Positions 1 through 9,307 of a stretch of DNA of 64,000 nucleotides are shown here, piece after piece (position 1 is the first letter of the stretch; every line of letters begins with the position of its first letter). The translations under genes and the position numbers were made by a program. This stretch comes from Cystobasidium ongulense (taxonomy: Eukaryota; Basidiomycota; Cystobasidiomycetes; Cystobasidiales; Cystobasidiaceae). The DNA lies in the NCBI GenBank assembly GCA_022835595.1, contig BQUP01000003.1, positions 1,970,975 through 2,034,974 on the forward strand, in the 5' to 3' direction. Below the pieces are notes generated by a model. It did no database searches. It saw only the letters and a list, made by a program, of their open reading frames with translations, and was not told the origin of the DNA.

Positions 1-2276
1 CAAGCAATTCGAATACTCCAAAGCCACAACAGCAGCAGCACGTCCACCCCTCGCAGCAACAGAATCGCCACATCCAACACCCACAACAAGCTGCAGTCGC
101 GCATCAACGAAGTAAAAAGGAAGAATACCTCCTGCTCTCGCTTCCCTCACACGACAGCGCCTTGGTAGCGCCCAGTCACTGGGACAACCCAGACGAAGCC
201 GGCATCTACGGCAGTGACGAAGCAGAAGACAGCGACTGGACGAACGCGACCATGTGTCCACCTCTCACAAATCGAGGCAACAAGCTCGCTCCAGGCGCGA
301 GATTTGTCCGCAAAGGCCGACTTGGAGGATGGGAGAATCGCGAATTCCTCGATGGAACCGCCAAGAACAACAGTCTGAAATCCGCATCTGGTCTAGCGAG
401 ACCTCCAATAGACAACGCAGACGCTCTCCTCGCTGATGAAGTCAAGAGACCTCAGGCTGGTCTTCCAGGCGGCAAGGACGTCTACCCGATCACCCCTAAT
501 CTCACATTTGTACCTTCGTCCTCGACGGCAGCTGCGAGACCCGACAGAGAAGCGCCTGCCTATTCTTTCCTGCCTGGACCTAACTCGCCTACATCACCGT
601 CTGCATTGTCGCCTCGAAAACGCAAAAAGGTCTACTCGTCCTACACCGGTCTGGCTTCGACTTCTGGATCGACATCAAACCACACTTCCGCTCCTGTACG
701 AGCATATCTACCCGCACCACCTCAGAACCCTATAGAGCTAGTCATGTCACCTTTGGTCACTCGTACTTTCTCACCCCGCAACAATACGCTCGAAAAACTA
801 GCTCTACACCCTACTGATCTCATAGAACGTGATCTGCCACTTCTGAAAGCTTTAACGCGCGTGGTGGACGTTCTGCGAGGTACCACGGTAGCGGGTCTCG
901 ATGGGTCTCTAGGACTGCCATTCAGCAAAGACAACGAGCCAGTCATTCAGGCCGATTTAAAGGATAAGACAGTTGAAGAAGCGGAGCAAGAAATTGAAGC
1001 GGAAATTAAAGCTGCAAAAGAAGCGGAAACAGAATATCTTCACGGCAAGAGTAGAGATGATGATACAGCAAGTGACACAGCTGGAGACATGGAAATTGAT
1101 AAGCAGGTCCAAGACAAGGCAGTTGATGATGGCAATGCCAAGAAACGCAGGAGAACGGCTTCAATGGAAGTAGAACAGCCAGATGTAGCCGAAAAAAGCG
1201 GCGCAAACGGCTTTGCACCTCTCCTCAATGGCTCAGCTGTCGATGCAAGCGTGGGATCGACTACCGTTGCAGCAGCAGATGCTGCTGAGGACATGCAGGA
1301 GGATACGAACGCTGCCATCTCCAACCCTACAAGCATGCCTATCGTGAACGGCACAGAGGCTGTAAAGCTGGAGGCTTCACTGAAAGGCTTGTCTGTGCCT
1401 ACCATCACGAACACAAGTGAAGAGACCAAATCTGCCGAACAAGCCATGTCGTCAAATGAAGCTGTTCATGATAAAGCCGAGTCCGGACTTGCAGTTGAAA
1501 CAAGTACGAATGTAGAAGCTTCAGCTGCAGAAGCAAGTATCAATCTTGCAGGAAGTGTTACAGCCTCGAGGCGGAACTCGCCTTTTTCAACGATGGGACA
1601 AGATGATGATAATGAATCTATGGCTGATACTGCAATGGGAGATGGAGAAGGCAGTACATCATCACATAATCCTCCTACTCGATTACCAGCTTCTTTACAG
1701 CGTATTGCCAATCCTGCACCATACGTCTCCTCCCTTTTCGTATCGAACAAGGATGTTCTCGTTGGAATTCCCCCTGGGGCGCCTGGCTCGATACCTGGCC
1801 AACCAAATACACCCGTTCCTGGTGGTTATCAATGGATCGATATACTGCTGCCAAATGGGACACCTCGTTTCGGTTATGCAAATCCGCCAGTTAAGGACAT
1901 AGAGCAGCAGCCTGAAGCTTCGACATCTGCAGGAACGGCTAGTACTGGAGGCGGTACATCCGGAGCCACGACAGCAGCTTTGAATTCTGCGTCAGCAACA
2001 GCTCAAACGCGCACATCAGCAGCAACACCAACGTCTACATTTCCAGAATATCGCAATCTGACACCTGCAGAGCAACAAGAAGCAGTACATTTATGCACTC
2101 AAGAATTAACTAAATTCTTATCTGATACATTAGAATATCGAGATAGATTAGGTGAAATTAGAGATTCTATCCTTGGTGTTGAAAAGAGAAGAAAAGGTGT
2201 TTGGACTATGGCGAGAAGTTATGCTCATCAGATGCTTTGGGAGGAAGAACAGGATAGAATAGCTCAGGGGATGTAA
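1..2276 (+). CDS. RXT2: RXT2-like subunit of the Rpd3L histone deacetylase complex (5' partial)
   Basis: The frame is open from the left edge to the TAA at 2274-2276, and there is no ATG before the conserved part, so the start lies outside the window. The N-terminal visible part is Gln/His-rich, then comes the RXT2_N-type core: an acidic stretch, a TNRGNKLAPGARFVRKGRL block, and about 140 residues later a segment reading IELVMSPLVTRTFSPRN followed by helices. The middle is acidic, Ala/Ser-rich and probably disordered. The last 80 residues (from LTPAEQQEAVHLC) are a Glu/Arg-rich helical segment. Rxt2 is a non-catalytic subunit of the large Rpd3 deacetylase complex, which represses transcription in the nucleus. 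The family call rests on the NRGNKL...GRL block and its spacing to the second block and is moderately secure. No intron is seen in the visible part. Confidence 0.6.
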   Translation, partial: SNSNTPKPQQQQHVHPSQQQNRHIQHPQQAAVAHQRSKKEEYLLLSLPSHDSALVAPSHWDNPDEAGIYGSDEAEDSDWTNATMCPPLTNRGNKLAPGARFVRKGRLGGWENREFLDGTAKNNSLKSASGLARPPIDNADALLADEVKRPQAGLPGGKDVYPITPNLTFVPSSSTAAARPDREAPAYSFLPGPNSPTSPSALSPRKRKKVYSSYTGLASTSGSTSNHTSAPVRAYLPAPPQNPIELVMSPLVTRTFSPRNNTLEKLALHPTDLIERDLPLLKALTRVVDVLRGTTVAGLDGSLGLPFSKDNEPVIQADLKDKTVEEAEQEIEAEIKAAKEAETEYLHGKSRDDDTASDTAGDMEIDKQVQDKAVDDGNAKKRRRTASMEVEQPDVAEKSGANGFAPLLNGSAVDASVGSTTVAAADAAEDMQEDTNAAISNPTSMPIVNGTEAVKLEASLKGLSVPTITNTSEETKSAEQAMSSNEAVHDKAESGLAVETSTNVEASAAEASINLAGSVTASRRNSPFSTMGQDDDNESMADTAMGDGEGSTSSHNPPTRLPASLQRIANPAPYVSSLFVSNKDVLVGIPPGAPGSIPGQPNTPVPGGYQWIDILLPNGTPRFGYANPPVKDIEQQPEASTSAGTASTGGGTSGATTAALNSASATAQTRTSAATPTSTFPEYRNLTPAEQQEAVHLCTQELTKFLSDTLEYRDRLGEIRDSILGVEKRRKGVWTMARSYAHQMLWEEEQDRIAQGM

Positions 2277-2758
2277 ATAAATAGACTTCAATGTAACGAC
2301 AGGGGATTCAATAGCAAGTTATATGTTGCAACCCAATAGCAATCTACATGTTGCAACTATTGTGATAGATAATTGGTGTGCCCTGTACAGCCATCCTTCA
2401 GGCTGGTCCTTTTCGACTGCGATTGCTTATCGCACAAGGCACAAGGACACATTTGTGTGTAGCGGAAATGCTTGCAAAGCAGTCGATTCTCATAACTGAC
2501 AGTGAGGAAGGACTAGGGCACAAAGCGGGTTTAAGCCTAACATTATACAGCACATGGATAGTGGCAGACCTTGTCATAACTAAAAGAACCGTGCTCGCGT
2601 CATGTTCTTGATGATTCCAGAATTATACTACTGCTAAGCTGCAACGAAGACAGAGAGATAACGCTTTGTATGCGTCTCGTTTGATATTTGCTTATGATAC
2701 ACTAAAATCGAACTGCAAAATGATACCAGGGAGGGAAGGGACAGCACTTATTGTCTCT
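2277..2758. other. Convergent intergenic/3' UTR region between RXT2-like and CUT8
   Basis: About 480 bp separate the stop codons of two converging genes. Apart from the short tandem duplication at 2309-2357 I see no coding signal. A 77-codon open stretch at 2378-2611 has no protein-like features. The segment presumably holds both polyadenylation regions. Confidence 0.6.
2309..2357. repeat. Imperfect tandem duplication of a 24-nt unit
   Basis: Two adjacent 24-nt units, 2309-2332 and 2334-2357, differ at three positions. They share the start CAATAGCAA and the end ATGTTGCAAC. They lie just after the RXT2-like stop, so they are probably in its 3' UTR. No function can be assigned. Confidence 0.75.
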
Positions 2759-4338
2759 TCAAAGTTCTTCGTCTGATTCGTCATTTTCCGTCATCATCAT
2801 TCTTGAATCCATGAATTGATTCGCAACCGCTTGAATGCCTCCTTGTACTTGATTACCTTGTGTATTCATCGAAAAAGCAGGTGTTCTAATACCGACTAAC
2901 CAGCCTAGCTCCTTGATGAATCTCTCTCGTATAGCTTCGGTGGCTTTCCTGCCTACTGAGCTTGCGTCGTTTTCGTTTGCGAATGGTTGGGATGTTGGCA
3001 TATATATGCCCGCAATATCGACGTCTACTAGTGAATCGAGCTGCTTGAACCATGTCCTGACCATTTCAGCTGATAGAACACGGCCATTCTGATTGACCAG
3101 ATTGCTCAATTTTGTGACGAGGACGTGCCATTGATTGATGAGAGCGGGCAAAAAACAGACGAGCGGATCGTTCTGGTTCAATGAAGAGGGATTGTTGATA
3201 CTAGGGAGAGGGGAACTGCTGCCCGAGCCAGTCAGGCTGGATGAGCCGAATGGCAGTGGAGCTCGAGGGAGTATGATTTCAAGCTTGCGGATCGATAGCG
3301 TGAGAGTATATAGGAATGCGAAAATACTCGCCGGATGTTGTTGTTCTTGGCTATTGCTGATGTCTTGCTCTGACACTAGCGAACTTGAAGGACAGAATTG
3401 TGTCAAAGCTAGTCTACCTTCTGCGATGTACTCCTCAAGAGGTGCTCGTATGCGAGACCATATATACTCGTCGCGCAAATTGCGACCAACGGGAAGAGCA
3501 TCCAGTACTCTCTTCTCTGCTACTTGCAGAGTCGAAGTAAAAGACTCAAGCGATGGTGCTGGGAGGAGAGAGAGCACGACGGGTTTGAGCGAAGGTTGTG
3601 TGGCGAGGAGCGAGGTGAGGACTGAGAGGAGTGCCGGTTTCGAGAGTGAGGCTGGCGTGAAACAAGAGGGTCAGTTGAGGTTGTATCGAATATATATCGT
3701 AATCTAATCCCACCTAATGCCTTGCCGACGTCAAATTCGTTGCTGTTACTACTTTGCGTATTCTGAGCTGGGGCTTGCGCAGATGCAGCCAGAGTACTCA
3801 TGCTCTTCATTGGCCGAAGCTCCCTCCGTACACGCTTGCCAGAGGTACTCTCGATATTGAGAGAATCGTCACGTCCACTATGCTGCTGCAGTCCGTCCAT
3901 GTCCCGGTCCCGCTCATCTGGCGAGTCTGAGCGTCGCCGCCTTCGTCGGTTTGAAGAGGTTGACGGGCCTGGCGATGCCATGGCCATAGCAGGATGCGAG
4001 GGCAGCTTGAAGGGAGAGGTATACGACGACCCTCCTGCAGGAGAGCTGTTGCGGTTATAGCCTGAACCAGCAGCTTGTGCACCAGATGCGAATCCAAAGC
4101 CAAACGAACTGACCGCGCCTGCAGGATGAGGTGTGGTGACGCCAGGCTGATGAGGATTGCCTGGAGTACAAGACGAAGTGGTGATAGACGCAGCTGATGG
4201 GCTGCCGAACGGATTGCCAGAGAGCGACTGCTGCTGGTGTGACTGTCCGAACGCTACTTGATGTCGAGCCATGGCGGCGTGATGAAGATGGTGAGGCGAG
4301 GGCGAAGAGCGAGGAGACGTGTAGAGCAGCGTCGACAT
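2759..4338 (-). CDS. STS1: Cut8/Sts1-family tethering factor for the nuclear proteasome
   Basis: Two exons (4338-3714 and 3651-2759) joined over a 62-nt GT-AG intron give 505 residues. The first about 200 residues are Ser/Pro/His-rich, with an Arg-rich basic patch and a KRVRRELRP motif that looks like a nuclear localisation signal. The splice creates the conserved block GKALASLSKPALLSVL, followed by the helical Cut8 core with LRDEYIWSRIRAPLEEY and a C-terminal WHVLVTKLSNLVNQ...TWFKQL segment. In yeasts Cut8/Sts1 anchors the proteasome at the nucleus and is itself short-lived. The basic N-terminus and acidic C-terminus (ENDESDEEL) fit that family. The protein is longer than the yeast homologues because of the disordered head. 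It converges on the RXT2-like gene. Confidence 0.8.
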
Positions 4339-4569
4339 GGCCTAGTGGGCGAGTATAGCCTCTGTGATCCACTATTGGCTGGAGTGGTGCTGATGGTGTG
4401 ATCCGATGCTGTTGTGCCAGTTGGCTGCAGTTCAAGCTGAACAACTCGACCATGGCTGGATGGAATCGTCCATAATGGTGGCAAATCAAACACTCGCTCT
4501 TCACCATTCCTCCAACTCAACTTGCAGAGCTCCGTCAGCACGAGATATTAGCATCTCATCGTATTCCAC

Positions 4570-5808
4570 ATGCACTTCGACAGCAGCTTCGCCCTGGGTC
4601 TGATTCTCCTGGCTCGAGTGGCCCACGGCCTGCTCATACCTCCGCATGCTGCACATGAAGACAACGATGCGCTCCAGCACTACAACGAGCTTATAGAAGC
4701 ACTTCACGAACAGTCAGGTGGCTTCCACGAACGATTCAAGGCTGCGGCTGCTCTGAGATTCCAGGACGCCGCCGAAGAATCCCAGCTTGCTTACGACAAC
4801 GTTCATGGAGACTCGAAGAAGGGCGGCAAGAAGGGTGATGGTGATGGAAATGGCGATGACAATATCAAGCTTGTACCTGTGGTACTGGGAGTCATGTCCA
4901 AGTGAGTATTGCTGTCACGCTTTCCCCGCCAAGCGTGGCTGACGTGAATTATAGATGTCCTGATGCCGAAGTACCTAACTACACAAGCTCTCGATACGCA
5001 GCAAGTACACATCTTTGACTCTTCTCTTTACAGATATGTGAATCCGTATTTGACAAGACTCTCGGCCTCGTCAGCGACCTCGTCGACCTAAAGACCGTGT
5101 ACATTGGCCACCTGAATTCGACAAGCCGTCCTTATGGAGTCAACTGGTGAGTACAAGCCATTCTCAGACTCAGATGGGCATAGTGGCACGAAATGCGAAG
5201 GACCTCAAATTCACCGTCGGGGGACCCTGATAGCCTGGCGACGTCGTCTCATCCCATACGGTAGCTTTGCAATGGAGTACGAGCTTACCCCTCTTGCGTT
5301 TCAACAGCATGCACGGCTCACAAGAATGCGACGGCAACGTCCAACAGCTCTGTGTTCGAGACGACCCTAAGCTACTTCAACGCGATTGGTGGAATTTTAT
5401 CCAATGCCAGAATTTTCAAGGTTTGAAACGCGTTGGCGACGTTTCTGTTGCTAAGGAATGCGCCAAAGTCATCGGAAAAGAATGGGATACTGAATTTTCA
5501 GATTGTTATACTGGTGATAGAGGAGCTAAATTGCTTCGTAATAGCGGTAAGTCAGCCTCTGTTACTATATCGAACCGGAGTGGAAAGGGAAATTTCGGAT
5601 ACAGATGGCTGACCTCGAACTTGCCCATTGAAATCCAGTGAAAGAAGCACAGAAATTGAAGATTGAGAAATCCTGCTCCATCATCATCAACGATAAGCTG
5701 GTCTGTATCCATGATGGTTCCTGGAAACATTGCGTCAGTGGGCACGAACCGAGTGATTTCGCAAAATACATCAAGAATGAGTATGATCTCATGAACAAGA
5801 AGAAGTGA
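4570..5808 (+). CDS. GILT-family (gamma-interferon-inducible lysosomal thiol reductase-like) secreted protein
   Basis: Five exons (4570-4901, 4955-4970, 5034-5146, 5308-5546, 5639-5808) give 289 residues. A signal peptide (ALGLILLARVAHG) leads into a Lys/Gly/Asp-rich spacer. The reductase domain starts at MSKCPDAEICESVF, with Cys112 and Cys118, and is followed by the GILT signature CMHGSQECDGNVQQLC. The C-terminal part holds further cysteines (KSCSIII, KLVCIHDG, WKHC), as in other fungal family members. GILT proteins reduce disulfides in acidic compartments. Animal members use CxxC, while this one has C-x5-C, which I recall as typical of fungal homologues. Exon 2 is only 16 nt and carries most of the redox motif. 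All introns are GT-AG. The likely location is the secretory or vacuolar lumen, since no membrane anchor is seen. Confidence 0.8.
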
Positions 5809-8224
5809 ATAGGTTCTCATTATTACCGTGCCCACGAATATGCTGTATCTGGATTGTTCCCGAGTTGAGACTGGCATCCACACAATAGCTATCCCAAGTC
5901 TGCTCGTCCCAGACAACCCATGTATTGCAGTCACCTGTAGCACTAGAATTCGTTAGAGCCCGAAAAGCCTCGACCGAGTGTCTTTTTAAGTAGCGTGTGT
6001 ATCATACGCACTAGCAATAACACCATCTCTTTTCCTCCTTAATTATGCAGATCTTGCTAAAGCAAATCATTGACCGCTAATTGACCACAGGTAAGCCTGG
6101 TAGGGTACTTCTCATTTCCGGCGAGAGATTGAACCGTTGTTGTGCTTCTTTGGCCGAATACTGCATGCACAACTCAGGTATTGGTAGCCATACCATGGCT
6201 GAGGGACAGAAGGTCTTTCGATTAAAAGGAATCGTATTGTATGGGTACCAGTACCGGTACTTTATGCCGCGACGTTCGGATAAAGAGCCTTTACAGGGGA
6301 AAACACAGTATTATTGGGTGTAAGGGCATGTTCTAAGTCGACTACTGTGGATTCGGCAAAAGACGGTAGTGGAAACCCCGTTATCACCTCGGAGCATCCA
6401 CTTGACCAGCAACTTCTCTGGTTCAAGTCTGGAGAGTGAAGAACGTCAGAGGACACGGCAAATACTATTCAATGTCTAGTATACCGGCGTTTTGCTTGGA
6501 CTACCGGTACCATACGGTATCACATTAGTCTATGATAGGAGATCCCTCATTTCGGAAAAAGCAAATAGGGCGATAATGGCTCATCTTCACTAGTGTTGCT
6601 AATTCGGTTTGCTAACAGTCAACCGGAAAACAATACCAAGCGCAGACACTAAGTTAGCTTCGATAGGTAACCGGAAAATGTGATTATCTCTTATCATGCC
6701 CTTTCCATAGATCGCCCATGTCGCCTTCCTGAACCGCACTAGAAGATGAGAGTCTAGGTGCAAATAGGCTCACAAGTTTGTAGCACGTGTTGGTGGTGGT
6801 GCCATACGAGACTGCCATGCGAGTTTAGGAAGTGCAGGTCAGAAGCTTTCATAGACATGCTGGATGTGCATTCTTTCCGTGCAAGCTCGTAGGCCACCTC
6901 GAGCCTTTTGTCGTGCATGCTAACGTCTAGGCCACTATGACAGGCAGAACTGGGTAGATCCGGGGGCCCACGTATAATGCTCCGGTAGCTTCTGGACCCT
7001 GCCTGCTTCCGACGAATTTAGCCGAGGCGGGCATCGCCCATGAAGGCAAGATTTTCGGTTACGGTCAAGACTTGCCGGAAGAGCTTGATGAAGCCCACTT
7101 CATAGAAAATCATCATGGTTTGACGTTCATTATCATTGGCTACGGTACGTGTAGGTACGAGGAGTTCAACGGTCATGGCTGTAACATCTCCAAGTTCTGG
7201 GTACCGCACCGTATTGTACAGGACTAACGATGGAAGAACTGAACACAGCTTTGCTGTGTGGATAATGTACGGTGTACAGGTACCTACGTAGCATCGGCTA
7301 AGGAAGTACGGTCCGGTGTGGTTCCCGAATGACAAGCTTATCACAACACTGTGCAGTACTATCATAGTTGCACCCCAAAGTAGGTAGGTACCTTTACTGA
7401 TGATATTGTTATTCAAGTCTCCAATGTTGTATAATCATTAATGTCGTGTGTACGTGCAATGAATATCATACCGTAGATCCAGAATATTGTAGTTGAAGTC
7501 TGCCTTTCCTGCGTCTCGACAACAACAAGAAAATCGACGTGTAGAGTGCTCTACGGCAGGTATGCCTGCTGACATGGATGTGTCGACAAGTCTGTGTCAA
7601 GTTGTTTCCGTGTGGAAGTCTAAATAGTAAAGACAACCTCTGACTTTTAAGAAGTTGCCAAATTTCTAGATTTCCCACCCCGCCAGTGCCCGGACAGCCT
7701 GTCGTTACTTGTCGCGGGGTCCAGGCTAAATCCACCGGGGATGACTTGGCCGCATGTGCTTGAAAACCTGGGGGAATTCCGTCGGTAAAATTTGCGCCCT
7801 CGAGAGTCAAGTCGAGTCCCGGGGACGGCAATGAAAGCAATCCCAAAAAGCACGAGGGCCGGGCGAATTGCCTCGGAAGTGCCGGTACCGCAGCAAGAAG
7901 GCTATCGAGCGAGGCAGACCGACACCAAGCCAGAGTGGGACCCCCATGCACCATCTCTTCTCTCCTCTCCCCCTCGTCTTTGTTTGTGCTGTTGGTCCAT
8001 CAAGCATCTTCCGCCTCTTTCAACACAGGGTACCGGTACACGCACACGCCCATCCATCTCGTGCTTGACCCGAACCCTCCAGTGCCATCGGTTCATTCAT
8101 CTCGGAATAACGCCGGGTTGTGTGTGTCAAAGAAGCGGCGTCGGATAACAAACAACAGCAGCGAGTCTGACTTCATCCTTTCTCCCCTACTACAGCGACC
8201 TATAGTCATCCACTGCCATTCCAC
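5809..8224. other. 2.4-kb gene-poor interval with GGTACC/GTACCGGTAC palindromes
   Basis: No convincing gene is seen here. GGTACC occurs six times (6244, 6506, 7279, 7387, 7885, 8029), and the 10-bp palindrome GTACCGGTAC occurs at 6251-6260 and 8030-8039. Open stretches at 7018-7416 (-) and 6958-7221 (+) overlap each other. The plus one has no ATG. The right half (7660-8224) is richer in GC and ends with a pyrimidine-rich leader before the next ATG. It may be a long promoter or a decayed sequence. No terminal repeats, target-site duplications or transposase motifs are visible. Confidence 0.5.
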
Positions 8225-9115
8225 ATGTCGACTATTCTCGCGCGCCGTCTGAAAGCCAGTCGCGCCCAACCCGTCCTCGTGCGCGCCGCTATGGGGTCTC
8301 TAGATCTGAACATCGATCTCGCCCGCGATACTGTACAGAAGCAGGAGGAAATCAACTCCTGGACCGCACTAGACCTTGAATACGACAGCTCATCAGCATC
8401 ATCATCGTCCTTCTCGTCTGCCTCCTCGTCCTCCGAATCCTCCATGTCTTCCATCTTCTTCGAAGACATGCCGGAAAAACCCGCTGCGCTCGACCCAGAA
8501 AACATTTCCGTCATTAGCTGTCCAGCTTGCGAAGGCGACAGCGAAGCAGAAGAGTGTTGGAACGAGCATGTAGCTATCTCTGCATTCCATCGTGAAGTCC
8601 CATCATCAAGGTCCCACAGAGAAGGCTCTCGTCGCTCAAGATCCTCCTCCTCCTCTTCTTCCAAGTCGCGCAGGGCTACTCCACCATCAGCGACCGTCTG
8701 CCCGCCTTCCAGCTTCAGACCTTCCGCTCGTTCTTCGCGCCGCAAGCAAGTGCCTTCCTCGAGCCCACCGACATCCTCCTCATCTTCGTCCTCCGACGAA
8801 GAAGCAGCTCCAAGCGTATCTAAGTCTAAACTGAGACGCTCAAAGAGACTTGCAGATTGCGAATGCGATCCACTTGCATGCCCGCCCTCACCTCATCCTC
8901 AAGCTGTTGAGCTTTGCCCGGTCGTCGAAAGTCGTCTCCGAACAACCGTCAATCCCAGCTTCTATCTCATCTACACACTTGAGAATGTCATGATGCGAGA
9001 ACGCAAGATTAGATACCCTCTCAAGGATCGCGGAACTCATCTGTCCTTTGGTACATGCCCCGGCAGCCTCGCTCGTTCTCCTTTGAGAAGTGAGCTCTTC
9101 AACAGACAGAGTTGA
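8225..9115 (+). CDS. Ser-rich low-complexity protein of unknown function
   Basis: This is a single open frame of 296 codons from the ATG at 8225, with no intron needed. The protein has three poly-Ser/Asp/Glu tracts, an RRSRSSSSSSSKSRR stretch resembling an SR-type tract, and a basic KSKLRRSKRLAD segment. Two cysteine pairs occur (CPACEGDSEAEEC and CECDPLAC). The last about 60 residues (SFYLIYTLENVMMRERKIRYPL) are less biased and could be folded. I do not recognise a family. The biased composition makes ORF length weak evidence, but the frame has a plausible start context and a long upstream region. It could be a nuclear regulatory protein, which is inference from composition only. Confidence 0.45.
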   Translation: MSTILARRLKASRAQPVLVRAAMGSLDLNIDLARDTVQKQEEINSWTALDLEYDSSSASSSSFSSASSSSESSMSSIFFEDMPEKPAALDPENISVISCPACEGDSEAEECWNEHVAISAFHREVPSSRSHREGSRRSRSSSSSSSKSRRATPPSATVCPPSSFRPSARSSRRKQVPSSSPPTSSSSSSSDEEAAPSVSKSKLRRSKRLADCECDPLACPPSPHPQAVELCPVVESRLRTTVNPSFYLIYTLENVMMRERKIRYPLKDRGTHLSFGTCPGSLARSPLRSELFNRQS

Positions 9116-9307
9116 TACTTAGTAATGTATTCGTTTGCGCATTAGTGGCAATTTGTGGTATCAGCAAGTTTTGGGTAGCAATTCGTTTAATATCTTTAAT
9201 CGTTACTTTTGTTCGGGTTTAGATGTCGTTGTCAATAATACTCTTTTTCAAATGTGAATGCATTAGCTATAAATACCAATAAATCCAAGTTTTACACTAC
9301 ACAACTA

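Noticed and set aside
6419-6432. GGTTCAAGTCT, resembling a tRNA B box
   Set aside because: No matching A box, acceptor stem or cloverleaf can be drawn around it.
7466-7954. 162-codon minus-strand open frame in the gene-poor interval
   Set aside because: It has no recognisable motif and several other frames are open over the same GC-rich stretch, so chance is the simpler explanation.
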